A stretch of DNA of 64,000 nt, taken from Epichloe hybrida (Eukaryota > Ascomycota > Sordariomycetes > Hypocreales > Clavicipitaceae). The notes beneath the pieces are model-generated. The model made no database searches, was not told the DNA's origin, and worked only from the letters and a program-made list of their open reading frames with translations. Every line of letters starts with the position of its first letter. Position 1 is the first letter of the stretch. Location: the NCBI GenBank assembly GCA_019022495.1, contig JAFEKR010000006.1:434001-498000 (forward strand). The letters are read 5' to 3'. This document shows, in pieces, positions 1 to 10,964 of this stretch. Made by a program: the position numbers and the translations under genes.

Positions 1-2168
1 CGTGCTGGTTTGGCTCCAATCAAAAAGGAGTGAGTTTGTGGCCTGAAAACACGAATAACTCTACCCGAAACTAACGTGTTTCAAGATACATCATCGAAGT
101 GTCTACCAATAGAAACTCAAAATCAGATAATGTAGATGATGATGCCGCTGAGGGCCGGGGGGGTAATGCCCGAGATGCGAGAGACTCGAGAGAAGACAGG
201 GACGGTGGTCCCAAGGGCAAAAAGGGCAACAAAGAAAAGAGAAGGAAGGGCCAAAATACCGAGCGTAGCTTCGGCAACTCCCGGGATGCCATTCAGCTCT
301 GCAACAGTCGTGCACTGTACTCTGAGTTTTCTCCTCACGAATGCAAGTATGGCGACAAATGCCGCATGTCACACGATGTACGCAAGTATCTCGAGGAGGG
401 ACGTCGTGGCGATGTGGAAGCTTTCGATGGAAAATGCCCTGTTTTCGAACAATATGGCACCTGCTTCTCTGGCTGGAAATGCAGATTTGTCAGAAGCCAC
501 ATGAAGGAGGCTGAGCACGAGGATGGACGCAAAGAGCTGGTTCTCATCGACAAGTCAAATGAAAAGAGGTTCGCTGGAGAGGATGGAACCAAAGGTGTCA
601 AAGTATCTGGCGGTGACGGAACAGACGAACGCCGCCCTGGAGTATACAACAACGTTGACATGTCCATCAAGATTGAGCTGAACCGAAAACGAGTCGACTT
701 CACCAAGGCAGACGAATACATCAAGTGGATGAACGATGAAGCCAACATCAACAACGAGTTTCACCAGCGCCGCAAGGACCAGTCCACAGAAAGTATCGAC
801 GACATTCGGGCCCGATATGTCGATCCTCCTTTCAAGCCCTCGGAGAAGCGGCGCCTGTACTTTGGTCCAGAAACACCGGCGTTGGCCCCCCTCACCACCC
901 AGGGCAATCTGCCTTTCCGTCGACTCTGCGTCGAGCTGGGATGCGAGCTGACGTACTCGGAGATGGCCATGAGCATGCCTCTTCTCCAAGGCACCAAGGC
1001 TGACTGGACATTGCTCAGGGCACATGAATCAGAGGTCTCGCCGCCAGCTTTCAAGCCAAGCAAGACCAACTTTGTCTTTGATGATTACGATCACGCGCGG
1101 GATATCAGGTTTGGCGCCCAAATCTCCGGCAACCAACCCTGGATCGTCACCAAAGCTGCCGACGCTCTCAACCGGTTCTGTCCCCATCTGCGTCTCATCG
1201 ACCTCAACTGCGGCTGCCCCATCGACATGGTGTTCAAGTCTGGCGGAGGCTCAGCCCTCCTCGAGGCCCAAGGCAAGCTCGAGCGCATGATCCGCGGCAT
1301 GAACGCCATGTCGGGCGAGATCCCCATCACGGCCAAGATACGAACAGGCGTCAAGAGCTCTCGCCCAACTGCCCCCTCCGTGATTGGCAAGCTAGCCTTC
1401 GGCTCCCGCGAGCACCGCGAACGTCTCGGCGCCCCGGGCTGCGCAGCCATCACCCTCCACGGCCGCAGCCGCGAGCAGCGATACACCAAACGCGCCGACT
1501 GGAGCTACATTGGCGAGTGCGCCGCCCTCATCAAGACATACAACGAGCAGAAGGATGCCCTGACGGACACGGCCGCCGAGCCAGACCCCAGCACGCTGCC
1601 CAACTCCAAAGATGGCCGTGTCTACTTCCTCGGCAACGGCGACTGCTACTCCCACATCGAGTACCAAGAACACGTGGAAAAGGCCCGCGTCGACACCGTC
1701 ATGATTGGCCGCGGCGCTCTCATCAAGCCCTGGCTGTTCGAAGAGATTGAAAAGGCCCAGTACCTCGACAAGTCGGCCACCGAGCGCCTCACCTACATTG
1801 AGAAGTTTGTCCGCTACGGCCTCGACGTCTGGGGCTCGGACGAGGTCGGCGTAGGCCTCACCCGCCGCTTCCTCCTCGAGTGGCTCAGCTTCGCGCATCG
1901 ATACGTCCCCATCGGGCTGCTGGAATACCTACCCCCCAGTCTGAACGATCGTCCTCCCGCGTATGTGGGCCGCAATGAGCTGGAAACGTTGATGGCAAGC
2001 GGCAACTACAAGGACTGGATCAAAATCACGTATGTTTCTTTCTCTCTTCCCCCCATTCCGTATGTACAGTGGCTCACCTTTGCCAGGGAAATGTACCTTG
2101 GCCCAGTGCACCCGGGTTTCGAGTTCCAGCCCAAGCATAGATCCAATGCCTATGAAGCAGAGGGGTAG
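1..2168 (+). CDS. DUS3: tRNA-dihydrouridine(47) synthase Dus3 (5' truncated by the window edge)
   Basis: Flavin enzyme that reduces uridine 47 in tRNA variable loops. The window opens inside an exon (1-29) encoding [10 protein letters not shown]. Intron 30-85 (GTGAGT donor, CTAAC branch at 71-75) joins it to exon 86-2029, giving the conserved KKEYIIE. A second intron (2030-2086) leads to the last exon 2087-2168, giving [17 protein letters not shown]. In order: a low-complexity charged segment, two CCCH zinc fingers ([12 protein letters not shown], then [10 protein letters not shown]...CRFVRSH), then the Dus TIM barrel with the LNCGCP segment carrying the catalytic Cys, and a C-terminal helical domain. 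Two zinc fingers plus a Dus barrel are diagnostic of Dus3. The second intron is 57 bp without a stop, so retention would insert 19 residues. The start codon lies outside the window. Confidence 0.95.
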
Positions 2169-2404
2169 ATGGTGAGGAGGGTCCAACCACGATCCAAACC
2201 ATTGTCATGTGGACAGCCTTTTTTTTTTCTTTTTCGTCAACCCGATGTGGTGTCATCGGTCGGTCCTTGCCTGCTACTGTTGGTAAGCAACTGTGACTAC
2301 GTAGGTGACTCATGTAAAAATGGCTATATTTCTATCTGCTACGACCAAAAAAGAGAACTTTCTTGTTATGGGCTCACAATCAAGCACGGACCAGCCACAT
2401 GCCC

Positions 2405-4287
2405 TCATGAGAAGTGGCAAACATGCGGGTTGGGAGTTTCCCAGGCTGGACAGTATCGTACCAGAGATGGATTTGAATACAAGAGAGTCCTGCAAAAGCG
2501 TGGCATGGACATGATGGGGCGTTGACACATTTTATTTACCGCCAATTTGCTCCGTGTCTCGCGCACGACGTTCTTCAATTGTTGATAGATACACGAATGC
2601 TCTCGCCAGCGCTCTGAGAATATACGCCTTGTCGATTGCGGAAAAATGCTTCGCTCGGTCCAGTATCGCGAGCAAGAGACCACTTCACATCCAACCACAT
2701 GGGCAACTCGCGATGCGAGTGCCCAAGACCTATTGAGAAGGAAAAAGGGGGGGATGTTGCTCAAATCCATTACCCTAGATTGCCCTGCCCTGCCCTGCCC
2801 TGCTCCATTGATCCTCTTTCTGCGGCTCGCATGCATGCCCGTTGCATCATCAGCGGTAGCGTACTCCTTCCTGCCCTCTTGGAGAGGTTCTGATGCACTT
2901 GTCATCGAGTTGGTCCGGCTGCCATGGGCGGGAGCAGCCTTGATCTTCTTGACTTCTTGCCCGGGGCGTTTGAGCACCTCGAGATATGTCGAGGGGAGGT
3001 AGCCCTGGCGGCCATCGCGGGCGCGGCATTGCCACCATTCGCTGGGTTGGCCAGCGGGGTCGTTCTTGGTCAGAACGGCAACGAGATCGCCTTTTCGAGC
3101 TTCAAGCTCCATGCCGGCATTGGCCCCCTGCGGAAGGTAGTCGTAGAGGAGGCGACAGAATTCGAGCTTCGATGGGTCGACAGGCTGTTGCAGCTCAAGA
3201 GCCTGTTGTTGCAGACGGCGCTCCTCTTCCTCGTGGGAGGCCGCGAGTGAGCGAATCATTTTGGACATGAGATAGGGCAAGCCGAAGGCGGCGGCGAGGA
3301 AGAAGAAGAGCGGCTTACGACTGGCCTTGGCGGGACCAGAGGTGCCATCAAGGCCGCCCACGTTCCGGCCTTCGAATCGTGCAAAGGCAGCGGGCGTAAG
3401 AGCGAGAGCATCAGCTGGAGGAGGGCGGCCGGTGATTTTGGCAATCAGGGTCCGTATCCACCGCATGAGGGCAAAGATGCCTAGAATTGAACCCAGGGTG
3501 TCGCGCAAGTTTCCAAACTGCTCAGCTACCGAGACCATGGCTGTTCGACACAGTGTGGTTAGCAATGGTCAGCAATGGTCAGCAACGGTGGTCATCAGAT
3601 GAAAGAGGTTCGCCGCAGTCAAACATACCGAAGAAGCTCGAGTGGGTTGCCATGTATGTACTCTCGAGCATTTGAGCGAATCCACCAAACGCGGTGACGA
3701 TACCCTCGAGCATCTGGAAAGTCGCCGCCGTGCCGTTGCTGAAGCGGTTCGTCAGACTGTTGGGGTCATTGGGGTTCATTGCCCCCATGCCACCACCGTA
3801 CATGCCGCCGCCGCCGCCGTACATGCCCCCATAGCCTCCATACATGCCACCACCGTAGCCGCCCATGCCTCCCATGCCACCCATGCCGCCCATGCCGCCG
3901 AATCGTGAGTACGGACTCGAGTAGGGCGACGAGTAGGCACTGCCATACGTGGTGTACGGTGATGCGCCCACGCTCACGCCCACGCCCCCCATTGCACCAG
4001 CACGACTGTATGCAGAGGCGTTCTGATTGACGGAGGAGGTGAGAGATGAGGGACGGTCGGGAATGGGAGGAGCATTAGAGGAGGTAGGTGATGCGGCGGT
4101 GGATGCAGTGGCGGAAGATACAGGAGAAGCAGCTGTTGTTGAGGGGAGGGCAGCTAAAACTCGGTCATGGCAAGGTCAGCAACGTGAAGGGCAAAGTGGC
4201 AAAAGTCGCCCTGCAGAAAGACAACATACTCGTGGTTGTGGCCGCCGCGGCGCCAGGTCTCTCCCAAGGTTTCGGCGGCGAAGCCAT
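2405..4287 (-). CDS. PEX13: Peroxisomal docking protein Pex13
   Basis: Membrane component of the peroxisomal matrix-protein import complex that binds Pex5/Pex14. Start ATG at 4287 opens MASPPKPWERPG, the typical fungal Pex13 N-terminus. Exons: 4230-4287, 3629-4153, and 3540 downward; introns 4154-4229 (76 bp) and 3541-3628 (88 bp) join frames to give HSSFFAMVSVAEQF. Order: Pro/Ala/Ser linker, Gly-Met-Tyr-rich segment (GGMGGMGGYGGG), conserved FQMLEGIVTAFGGFAQMLEST, membrane segments, then an SH3 domain (LLYDYLPQG ... EWWQCRARDGRQGYLPSTYLEVL). Coding is secure to about 2860. Beyond the SEPLQEGRKE region the frame stays open to a stop at 2405, but that tail looks non-coding, and a GTACGC donor near 2850 may mark a further intron. 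The 3' end is therefore uncertain. Confidence 0.88.
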
Positions 4288-5542
4288 CTTCGCAAGTCGT
4301 TCCGAGAGGACGAAGAAGTCGCAGAGCCGTAGTAGAGACGAGGCACAGCTTGCAATGCAGAGTCTGTCGAAGCGAGATGGCCGTGGACGGGGTCGTGGAC
4401 GATGTCGTGGACGGTGTCGTGGACGGTGTCGTGGACGCGCCCGCTAATACGTCACGAACCGTTTCGGCTATCGACGACGAGGAGCCGACGCGGTGGGTTG
4501 ATGGTGACACACGGCGAGCAAGACAAGCAATAAGAACAAGAGAGAGAACGAGGAGGCGAGATGCTGGACGACGCTTGACGATGCTCAACGACGCTTGACG
4601 AGGCTTGACGCAAGCCCGGAGCGCAAAGGGTGGAATTAAATGACGGAAGAAGACCTGGAGGACTCCGGGGTGAGGAAGGGCTTGTGAAGATGTGGGGACA
4701 TCCGGACATGCTCTTTTTTCCTCTTTTCCTCTTCTTTCCCTCTGGGCCTACATACATATATGTACCAGGTGCCTCGGCATTCTGTTTGGCCGCCACTCAG
4801 CCCCACATTCACGCCGAACCAAGGAAACTACATGTAGATTCTCAGTCACTCAAGCCAAAGGCTTCGGCAAGACATCACAGTACAATCAAGACAGCTTCGC
4901 GCTTTGAACATTTCCCGTCATGATAAATTGCCGTCCTCGCCGCGCCTGAAAAATGCCTCCTTTCCGGTAAATCACCTTTGTTCCCACCCCGTGTGAGAGG
5001 CGTAGAAGTATGAGCGGAGCGTGGTCAAGGGACCACGAGGCGAGCACAATCCCGGGTGACGAGGGCATTGAGGGATTCATACAGAGAAGCATGGAGAGAC
5101 CGGTCTTGAACCGAGTATAAAAAACATTCTCGTTTGATTCAGCTATATAGGGGGACCAGTGCCCACAGCACACATGAAAGTTTCATGCTTTACCATCCCA
5201 GATACAAATTCATCGTCATCAACATGAAGTACCGTGAGACACACAAGTAAAAAAGTACACATGGTTCCCTTAGATCCGAGTGAGGGGGAAAAGAAGCAAA
5301 GATTGCTTCGAGTACAGAAAAATAGAGAGGGGCATTCTGTTCTGCCGCAACGTGGCAAAATGGCCCGCCTTTGCCGAGAACAAAAGTCAAAAGTCAAAAA
5401 CGCCAGTCCATGCATGTACGATACCTGGTCTCACAAACATTTCATCTTGTCTGGAGGCACATCAGATAAAAAAGCTTTTCGCTCTTCCCTGACCGAACTG
5501 TCCACCGAAGCCTGCGCCCACAAGACATGGACGTCAAAGGGA
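4288..5542. other. Intergenic: PEX13 promoter side and CAC2 3' side
   Basis: No gene is supported. Near the PEX13 start are five imperfect 12-bp units of the type CGTGGACGGTGT at 4382-4441. A second patch repeats GACGCTTGACGA-like words at about 4565-4611. The rest is ordinary sequence with a CT-rich stretch around 4710-4745. Confidence 0.6.
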
Positions 5543-7905
5543 CTACGACGATGACTTGTCCACGGGGGTTGGGGCAATTCGTCGTTTCTTAGGTTCTTTG
5601 ATATCTTCCTTCTCGCTTTCACTGGCGTCTCGCTTGGTGCCAGCAGTGCTCCTTGGTGTCTCGGGTGGCGTTGTCATCGGGACCCCGCCAGCTTTGGCTG
5701 AGTTGGTGGCTGTCAGAGCCGGTACGCTTCCTGAGATGAGATGCGGGTTGCTGATAACCCCGGTAGGCACTGAAGAAGATTGCGTGGCAATTGAAGACGT
5801 CGAGTTCGATCGGGTCGGAGACGACGGCCGTTGCAATGTTGAGGTTGCCGAAGCGGGCGGTGAGGGAGCAGCAAACGAACTCGCCGAGCTAAGGTGTTGG
5901 TGGTGTGAGCCACTAGGAAAGGGAGAGGGCGGTGCGAAGCTCGTGGTCGGCGTAGCAGTAGGCGTGTTTTGAGTAGAAGTTGCCGTGGTTGAGGCAGTCG
6001 CGTTTGCCGTCGAGCTTGCTTTGGTTGGCGCAATTTCGCCTCTGATCGACTCACCCAGTTCACCAACAGCAAATGAAAGACTGGAGCAGAACCCGTCAGA
6101 TGATGAAATGATCAGCGTGAGTCCATCACTCGACCTACGAAAGTGTGTGTGTTAGTTGAGCATCTCGGACTGGTAGTTGCTAGCCAGGCTTGAGCTTGAG
6201 ATGGGAGGATCTTACCAGGCGAGATCAGTGAATGTGGCACAATGCAGATTGCTCACGATGCAAATAGGCGTCTTTTGCTGCGTGTCGTACAAAAGCACCG
6301 AGTCCTGGGTCGCGACCGCGTACACCATGCGATATGGCAGCGCAAACGCAGGCTTAGGGCCAGGTGTTGATGCGTCGGTGTCAACACTTAGGGCCTTGGA
6401 CGGAGTGGCACCAGATTCGGATGTCGTGCTTGCTGGAGGTGGAGGTGGTTCCATTACGGACGCAACAGTAGGCGATTTTCCAATCGGGTCAGGCAACGGA
6501 GGTAGCGCTTCGTCACCAGATGTGTCAATGGTGATGTGCTTTGTAGACGGAGGCGTCTGGCGCAGCGTATACAAGACGGGAGAGCATCTTACCACCACCG
6601 ACGGCTTCTTGTGCCCCGGCAGATGTGCGATCGGAGGTTTGTTGATGCCACCACGAGTATATATATAAACAGTGTTGATCACCTCATACGTGGGCTTCGC
6701 GTCCTTGTCTGCTTGGTGCTGGGTTTGATATTGTCCCGACGGGGTAAGCAAGAGGCTCCCATCAGGCGTGAACGTAAGTCGCCGAAAGAATGAAGTCAGC
6801 GTCTCACTTGCGTATAGACTGGTGTTCTTCGTACCCAGTTGCGGTTTTGGTGACGCTTCCATGGGCATTACCGCGGGAAGGGGCAGCGTCGGAGCGGGTG
6901 AAGCTGAACGGCGTGACGAGAACGAAGATCTTCGGCTGTGGCTCATCACGCTAGGGGGGTTCATGGGAAGCGGAATGGATGTTGGAGTGCCTGGTGCTGA
7001 AGGCACAGGAGATCCCACAGACGTGGCGGACTCAATCATGGATAGCTGAGCTCGGTGGCCAAATTCGGGCGGGGCGGGGCTGCTCGATGATATTCGTCGT
7101 GGAGGTAGATCGGCTTTGATGTGACTTGCCAGTCGTGGGGGCTTGTCATCATGGCTTAGTGTGTATTGCCCATCCTTGGTCTTGAGGGAGTAGATGTGGA
7201 CAGATCGATCGGATGACTGCGTAGCAATGTATTCATTGAGCGGATCCCAGGTCACACCCTGGACGTAGTGACTATGTTCGGCAATCTGTCTCACAAGAGT
7301 TCCTGTTCGTTGACAATGGGTAAGTCGACAGCTCGCCTTGGCAATGCTTAATGGTCGTTCAACTTACCAGAGTTGGCGTTGTAAATCCGGGCGATATTGT
7401 CCATGCTTCCGATGATGAAGTGGACACCATCAGGAGACCAAGCCAGATCGTATATCTCTGCTCCGCTGGAGCGGCACATATGTTTCGCTCTCCATGATTC
7501 CTTGTCGTCTTGTGTGTCGCCGCCGAAACTCGAAGGAGGCACATCACTAGGAACCCACAGGATCACGTTGCCATCGTCACCGGCAGAGGCAAGAATTTCG
7601 CCTAGATTTGTGGACAATACGATTAGCCCACGATGCCAAATATGTTGAAGGACTCAATCGTTGTGCGCAATCCAACACCTACCTTTCGGCGCCCAACGAA
7701 CCACGTTGACGGCTTGGTTGTGTTTGGACAAAGTTGACAAGTAGTCGACTTTGCGTTGAGTACCATCACAATCGACTTTCCAGATTCGAACGTGATTGTC
7801 ACCACCAGCAGTAGCAAGACGACCCTTCCCAGCCGGCTCGAAATGTGCAGAGTAGACGGGGGCGTTTTGATCGTGCCAATTGATGATGAGCGGCGTGGCC
7901 TTCAT
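5543..7905 (-). CDS. CAC2: Chromatin assembly factor 1 subunit B (p60/Cac2), WD40 protein
   Basis: Middle subunit of CAF-1, which loads H3-H4 onto newly replicated DNA through PCNA. Four exons: 7683-7905, 7368-7601, 6216-7302, 5543-6134. Introns of 81, 65 and 81 bp join frames at WAPKGEILASAGDD, NANSGTLVRQIAEH and TDLAWSSDGLTL. The predicted protein is 711 residues. WD repeats visible include GRLATAGGDNHVRIWKV, EILASAGDDGNVILWV, HFIIGSMDNIARIYN and YIATQSSDRSVHIYSL. A long Ser/Pro insert (SRRSSFSSRRSASPAP) interrupts the propeller, and the C-terminus is Ser/Thr/Pro-rich, ending in a basic KKRRIAP motif. The start MKATPLIINWHDQ is the conserved family N-terminus. Conserved nuclear protein; HIR-type proteins are the nearest alternative, but their length and C-terminus differ. 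Confidence 0.92.
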
Positions 7906-9704
7906 TTTGACAAAGGCGCGTCTTGGGGGGGGGAATTATCGCAAGGCATGGAGGGAGTTGAGCAAAGTCGAAGTTGAAGTCGAAGTCGAAGTCGAGTGTT
8001 GTCGGGCTTTGTGTTTGGCGAGGGAACGGAATCAAAAGAAGACACACGCCAAGCCCAGCTTATGTCTTTGTTGCCCGCCGTCGTGTCGTAGGTATGCAGT
8101 GTGTGCGGGTTGGCCCAGTGCCTTTCTCGTCGTACGATAGCAGGCGCTAGTACCGTGCGTGTATAGCTAGCTACTTGTATTAATTAGCTTCTTCAATGGC
8201 TGCGGCGTGCTGCGACTCGGGAACATGAACATGGATGGCTCAACGGCTTACGACGCAATATCGGACAGGTTGAAGGCGGAGGCGATTTGTGTTGAAGAAG
8301 AACCAGGAGCTGGCAGGGCTGGAAAATTACATGTAAGATGCAGCCGATGGTGAGATTGAACAAGCTGGCTGGCAGCGGAAGTGGAGCTGCTGGGTGTGGG
8401 TGGGTGCCCTGGGTGCCCTGGATGTTGCACGCGTAGGACGTGTGCGTGTGACGTGGGCAGTAATGAATTTGTGAATTCGAGGTGTCTGCGGTTCCAACCG
8501 CAACTTTTTTTTTTTTTTTTTTTTTTTTGGCAACTGCCAGTGATTGACTACATTACATGTATGCACAAGCTACGGAGCACAAGGTCCAGTTTGCTCGTTG
8601 CGGCGACCATTGTCAATTGTCCTGAAACGAAGTCCTGTGGTGATCCTGTCAGTGATACTAATAGGCGGAAACTTTACGGACTGTGGCATCGAACTAATGC
8701 CCCCTGGCCTGGCCCCTCGTGCTGCCTACTTGGTCCATCAGCGTTTCGGTTCGTGCCATCCTGACGCATCCAAATATGTATGGGTTTGATGCCCTTGGGT
8801 TGACAGGTTTCCTACCAACACTTCATTCCGGGATCGCGGCCAGCTGAATCTGAATCACGGCTGCTAGCTATGAGTGAGACGTGCAGACGTCGTCCCCGGA
8901 AATTTCTTGTGCGAACAAACATGTCGCAATACTGAGTAGTCGAAGCATCGCCTACTGTCTGTTCAATTGACTCGAAAGCAAATGGTGTTTTTGCTGCATC
9001 AATTTGTACAGTAGGAATGCTGGCCCCGGACCGATCCACTCGCTGTGCCACCATCGGGCTGTCCAACATCGGCTGTAAACGCCGAGCGGGTACAATTAAA
9101 GATACCACCAGTCAACTTTCTTTTGTGCGTGTATCTATGATAAATGCTTTTACAGAGGACAGGCTCGCTGGAAAAAAAAGACTGAACCTTCCTGATGAGT
9201 CAGTGAGTCTGCGATTGGCTCCTTGAATGAAGTCGTATACCTTCATCTGCTGAGTCATCTTACGGGCAGGGCAACCACTAACGTTTCCCATCTGACACAT
9301 CATCTGACACGGGCGGCCTGCGCCACAAAGCCATCCAAGCAAGTCTCACCTGCCTTTTATGACTCACATACTGATGTGTACTTCGTGATCTCATGCATCA
9401 ATATTGCATTGACAACGTCGCCTCTGACCCGCCCGGCTTCGTCGGCCACCCTTGGCAAAATAGCAGGCTACAGTAGCCAGTAGCTAGAATATTATGCGCT
9501 TGTCCAGCTTGGACGGGGATCACTGAAACGTCTACCCAACGAGATTAGTTCATCAAGGTCAAAAGACTAATACCGTGGGTTTTGCTTGATCCGTCGCCAA
9601 CAACTGCACAGTGGCGCGCGTGTAATACGTGTGCGTTGGGGTTGTGGGGTTGGGGTTCCAAGCACAGACCAGACACGATTCCAATGACCCATCCATTCAT
9701 TGCC
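7906..9704. other. Intergenic upstream of CAC2
   Basis: No gene recognised. It holds a GAAGTC hexamer run at about 7970-7999, just upstream of the CAC2 start, and a 24-base T run at 8505-8528. Small open frames are present on both strands, but none shows family motifs or splice-supported extension. Confidence 0.55.
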
Positions 9705-9954
9705 TATGTACAGTCTAACCCCTGAATGATTTTACACGAGGTACATGACCAGGGGTAACAGGCCAATAAAAAATTACTAGGTGGGGTAAAAGATACCTTA
9801 GATTACATGCTATTTACTGGGATAACTTAGTACCTTTTAACCCCTGTAATATCCCTAACAGCTCCACTCATTGAAGCCACTCACAGCTGATAGTGGCTGC
9901 CCCGCGTGGGGCTTGTAGCGAGTGTAAAATCATTCAGGGGTTAGACTGTACATA
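9705..9954. mobile_element. Miniature inverted-repeat transposable element (candidate, Tc1/mariner-like TA target)
   Basis: A perfect 33-bp inverted repeat bounds a 250-bp segment: left arm 9705-9737, right arm 9922-9954. The arm reads TATGTACAGTCTAACCCC then TGAATGATTTTACAC, and its exact reverse complement lies at the right end. TA dinucleotides flank the arms at two possible boundaries (element starting TGTACAGTC or CAGTC), so the exact target duplication is ambiguous. No ORF with transposase features lies inside, so it would be non-autonomous. The interior contains AGGGGTAAC and TTAACCCCTG words and a small CCCCGCGTGGGG palindrome. No second copy was seen in the window. Confidence 0.8.
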
Positions 9955-10964
9955 TTATAAGTCGCGTCATCCGTACGCAGAATGTCACTTCCGATTTAAC
10001 CGGGAAGTGTACGTTCAAGGAAAATAGCCAAAATCATGAGAAATGGACATGTCATAGCTGAGTACCCAGGTAGATATGCGGTCTGCAAATGCATGCTCGG
10101 CTTCAAACAAATGTCGTCGATATTTTTACAACCAGGCGGCGGTCTCTGACAAAGGTCGGCACGTGGCACCAGAGGCAAGTGGGCAAGTGCAAGTGGCATC
10201 TCAAACTCCTTCCTCAACCGGTCCAGCGTCGTCTCACCTCATCAAGGCAGCTCAGGACGAAAGCCCGAGACTGAATCATCATCACCCGTTCGTCCCCCGC
10301 TCGTCACCCGTTCCCTCATCCGTCAGTGACATTCGACCAACAACGCAGCGTTGCATTGCCAGGCAACCTGGCTCACGCTTGTTGTGTCCGGACTAAAACA
10401 AATCAAGTTCGTCTCCATCTCGCTAGGCTGGCTTGCCACCAGCCGCACTCGCCCTGGCCTCCAATAGGCGCTTATTACCCGACCGCTTGTTCGTTATTCG
10501 TTGGTGGCGTCGAGCGCAGATGTTGACCAGACCAGGATTGCCCGGTGACTCCTCACAGAACTCCCGTCCTTGTCGTGATCTCGTTTACCTGTGCGTGCAG
10601 CCTGGGCAAAGTGCAGTCAGTTGGAGTTTTCTTCTGTCGACGTCAATTGCCCCCCTTATAAGCTGCTACGTCTGGCTGTTCAGGCTCTGGCAATCCTCTC
10701 TTTCCTTTCCCGTCTTACTGCTCCGTTGTACTCTTTGTTTTCCATTTGCCCAACGCCGCCTCGAGCGCTGTGCTTGATTGAGCGTGATAATTGAGCTGCT
10801 TTTCGCCATTTGTGTCAACGCTACATTCTTGACCAGTCGGCATTTTGTCTCTGCGCCACACGCGGCCTTCTTTACCCTCGGACAGAGACGCTTTGTAGAG
10901 ATTCTTTGTCGAATTTCAAAGTAAAGAGGACGGACGTATAGAGCCAAGCCAAATTGCCCTCACA
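9955..10964. other. Intergenic, promoter region of the ABCC transporter gene
   Basis: No gene recognised. The last 350 bases before 10965 are pyrimidine-rich on the + strand, as expected of a fungal promoter and leader. CTTATAAG-like AT-rich words occur near 10655-10660. Confidence 0.45.
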
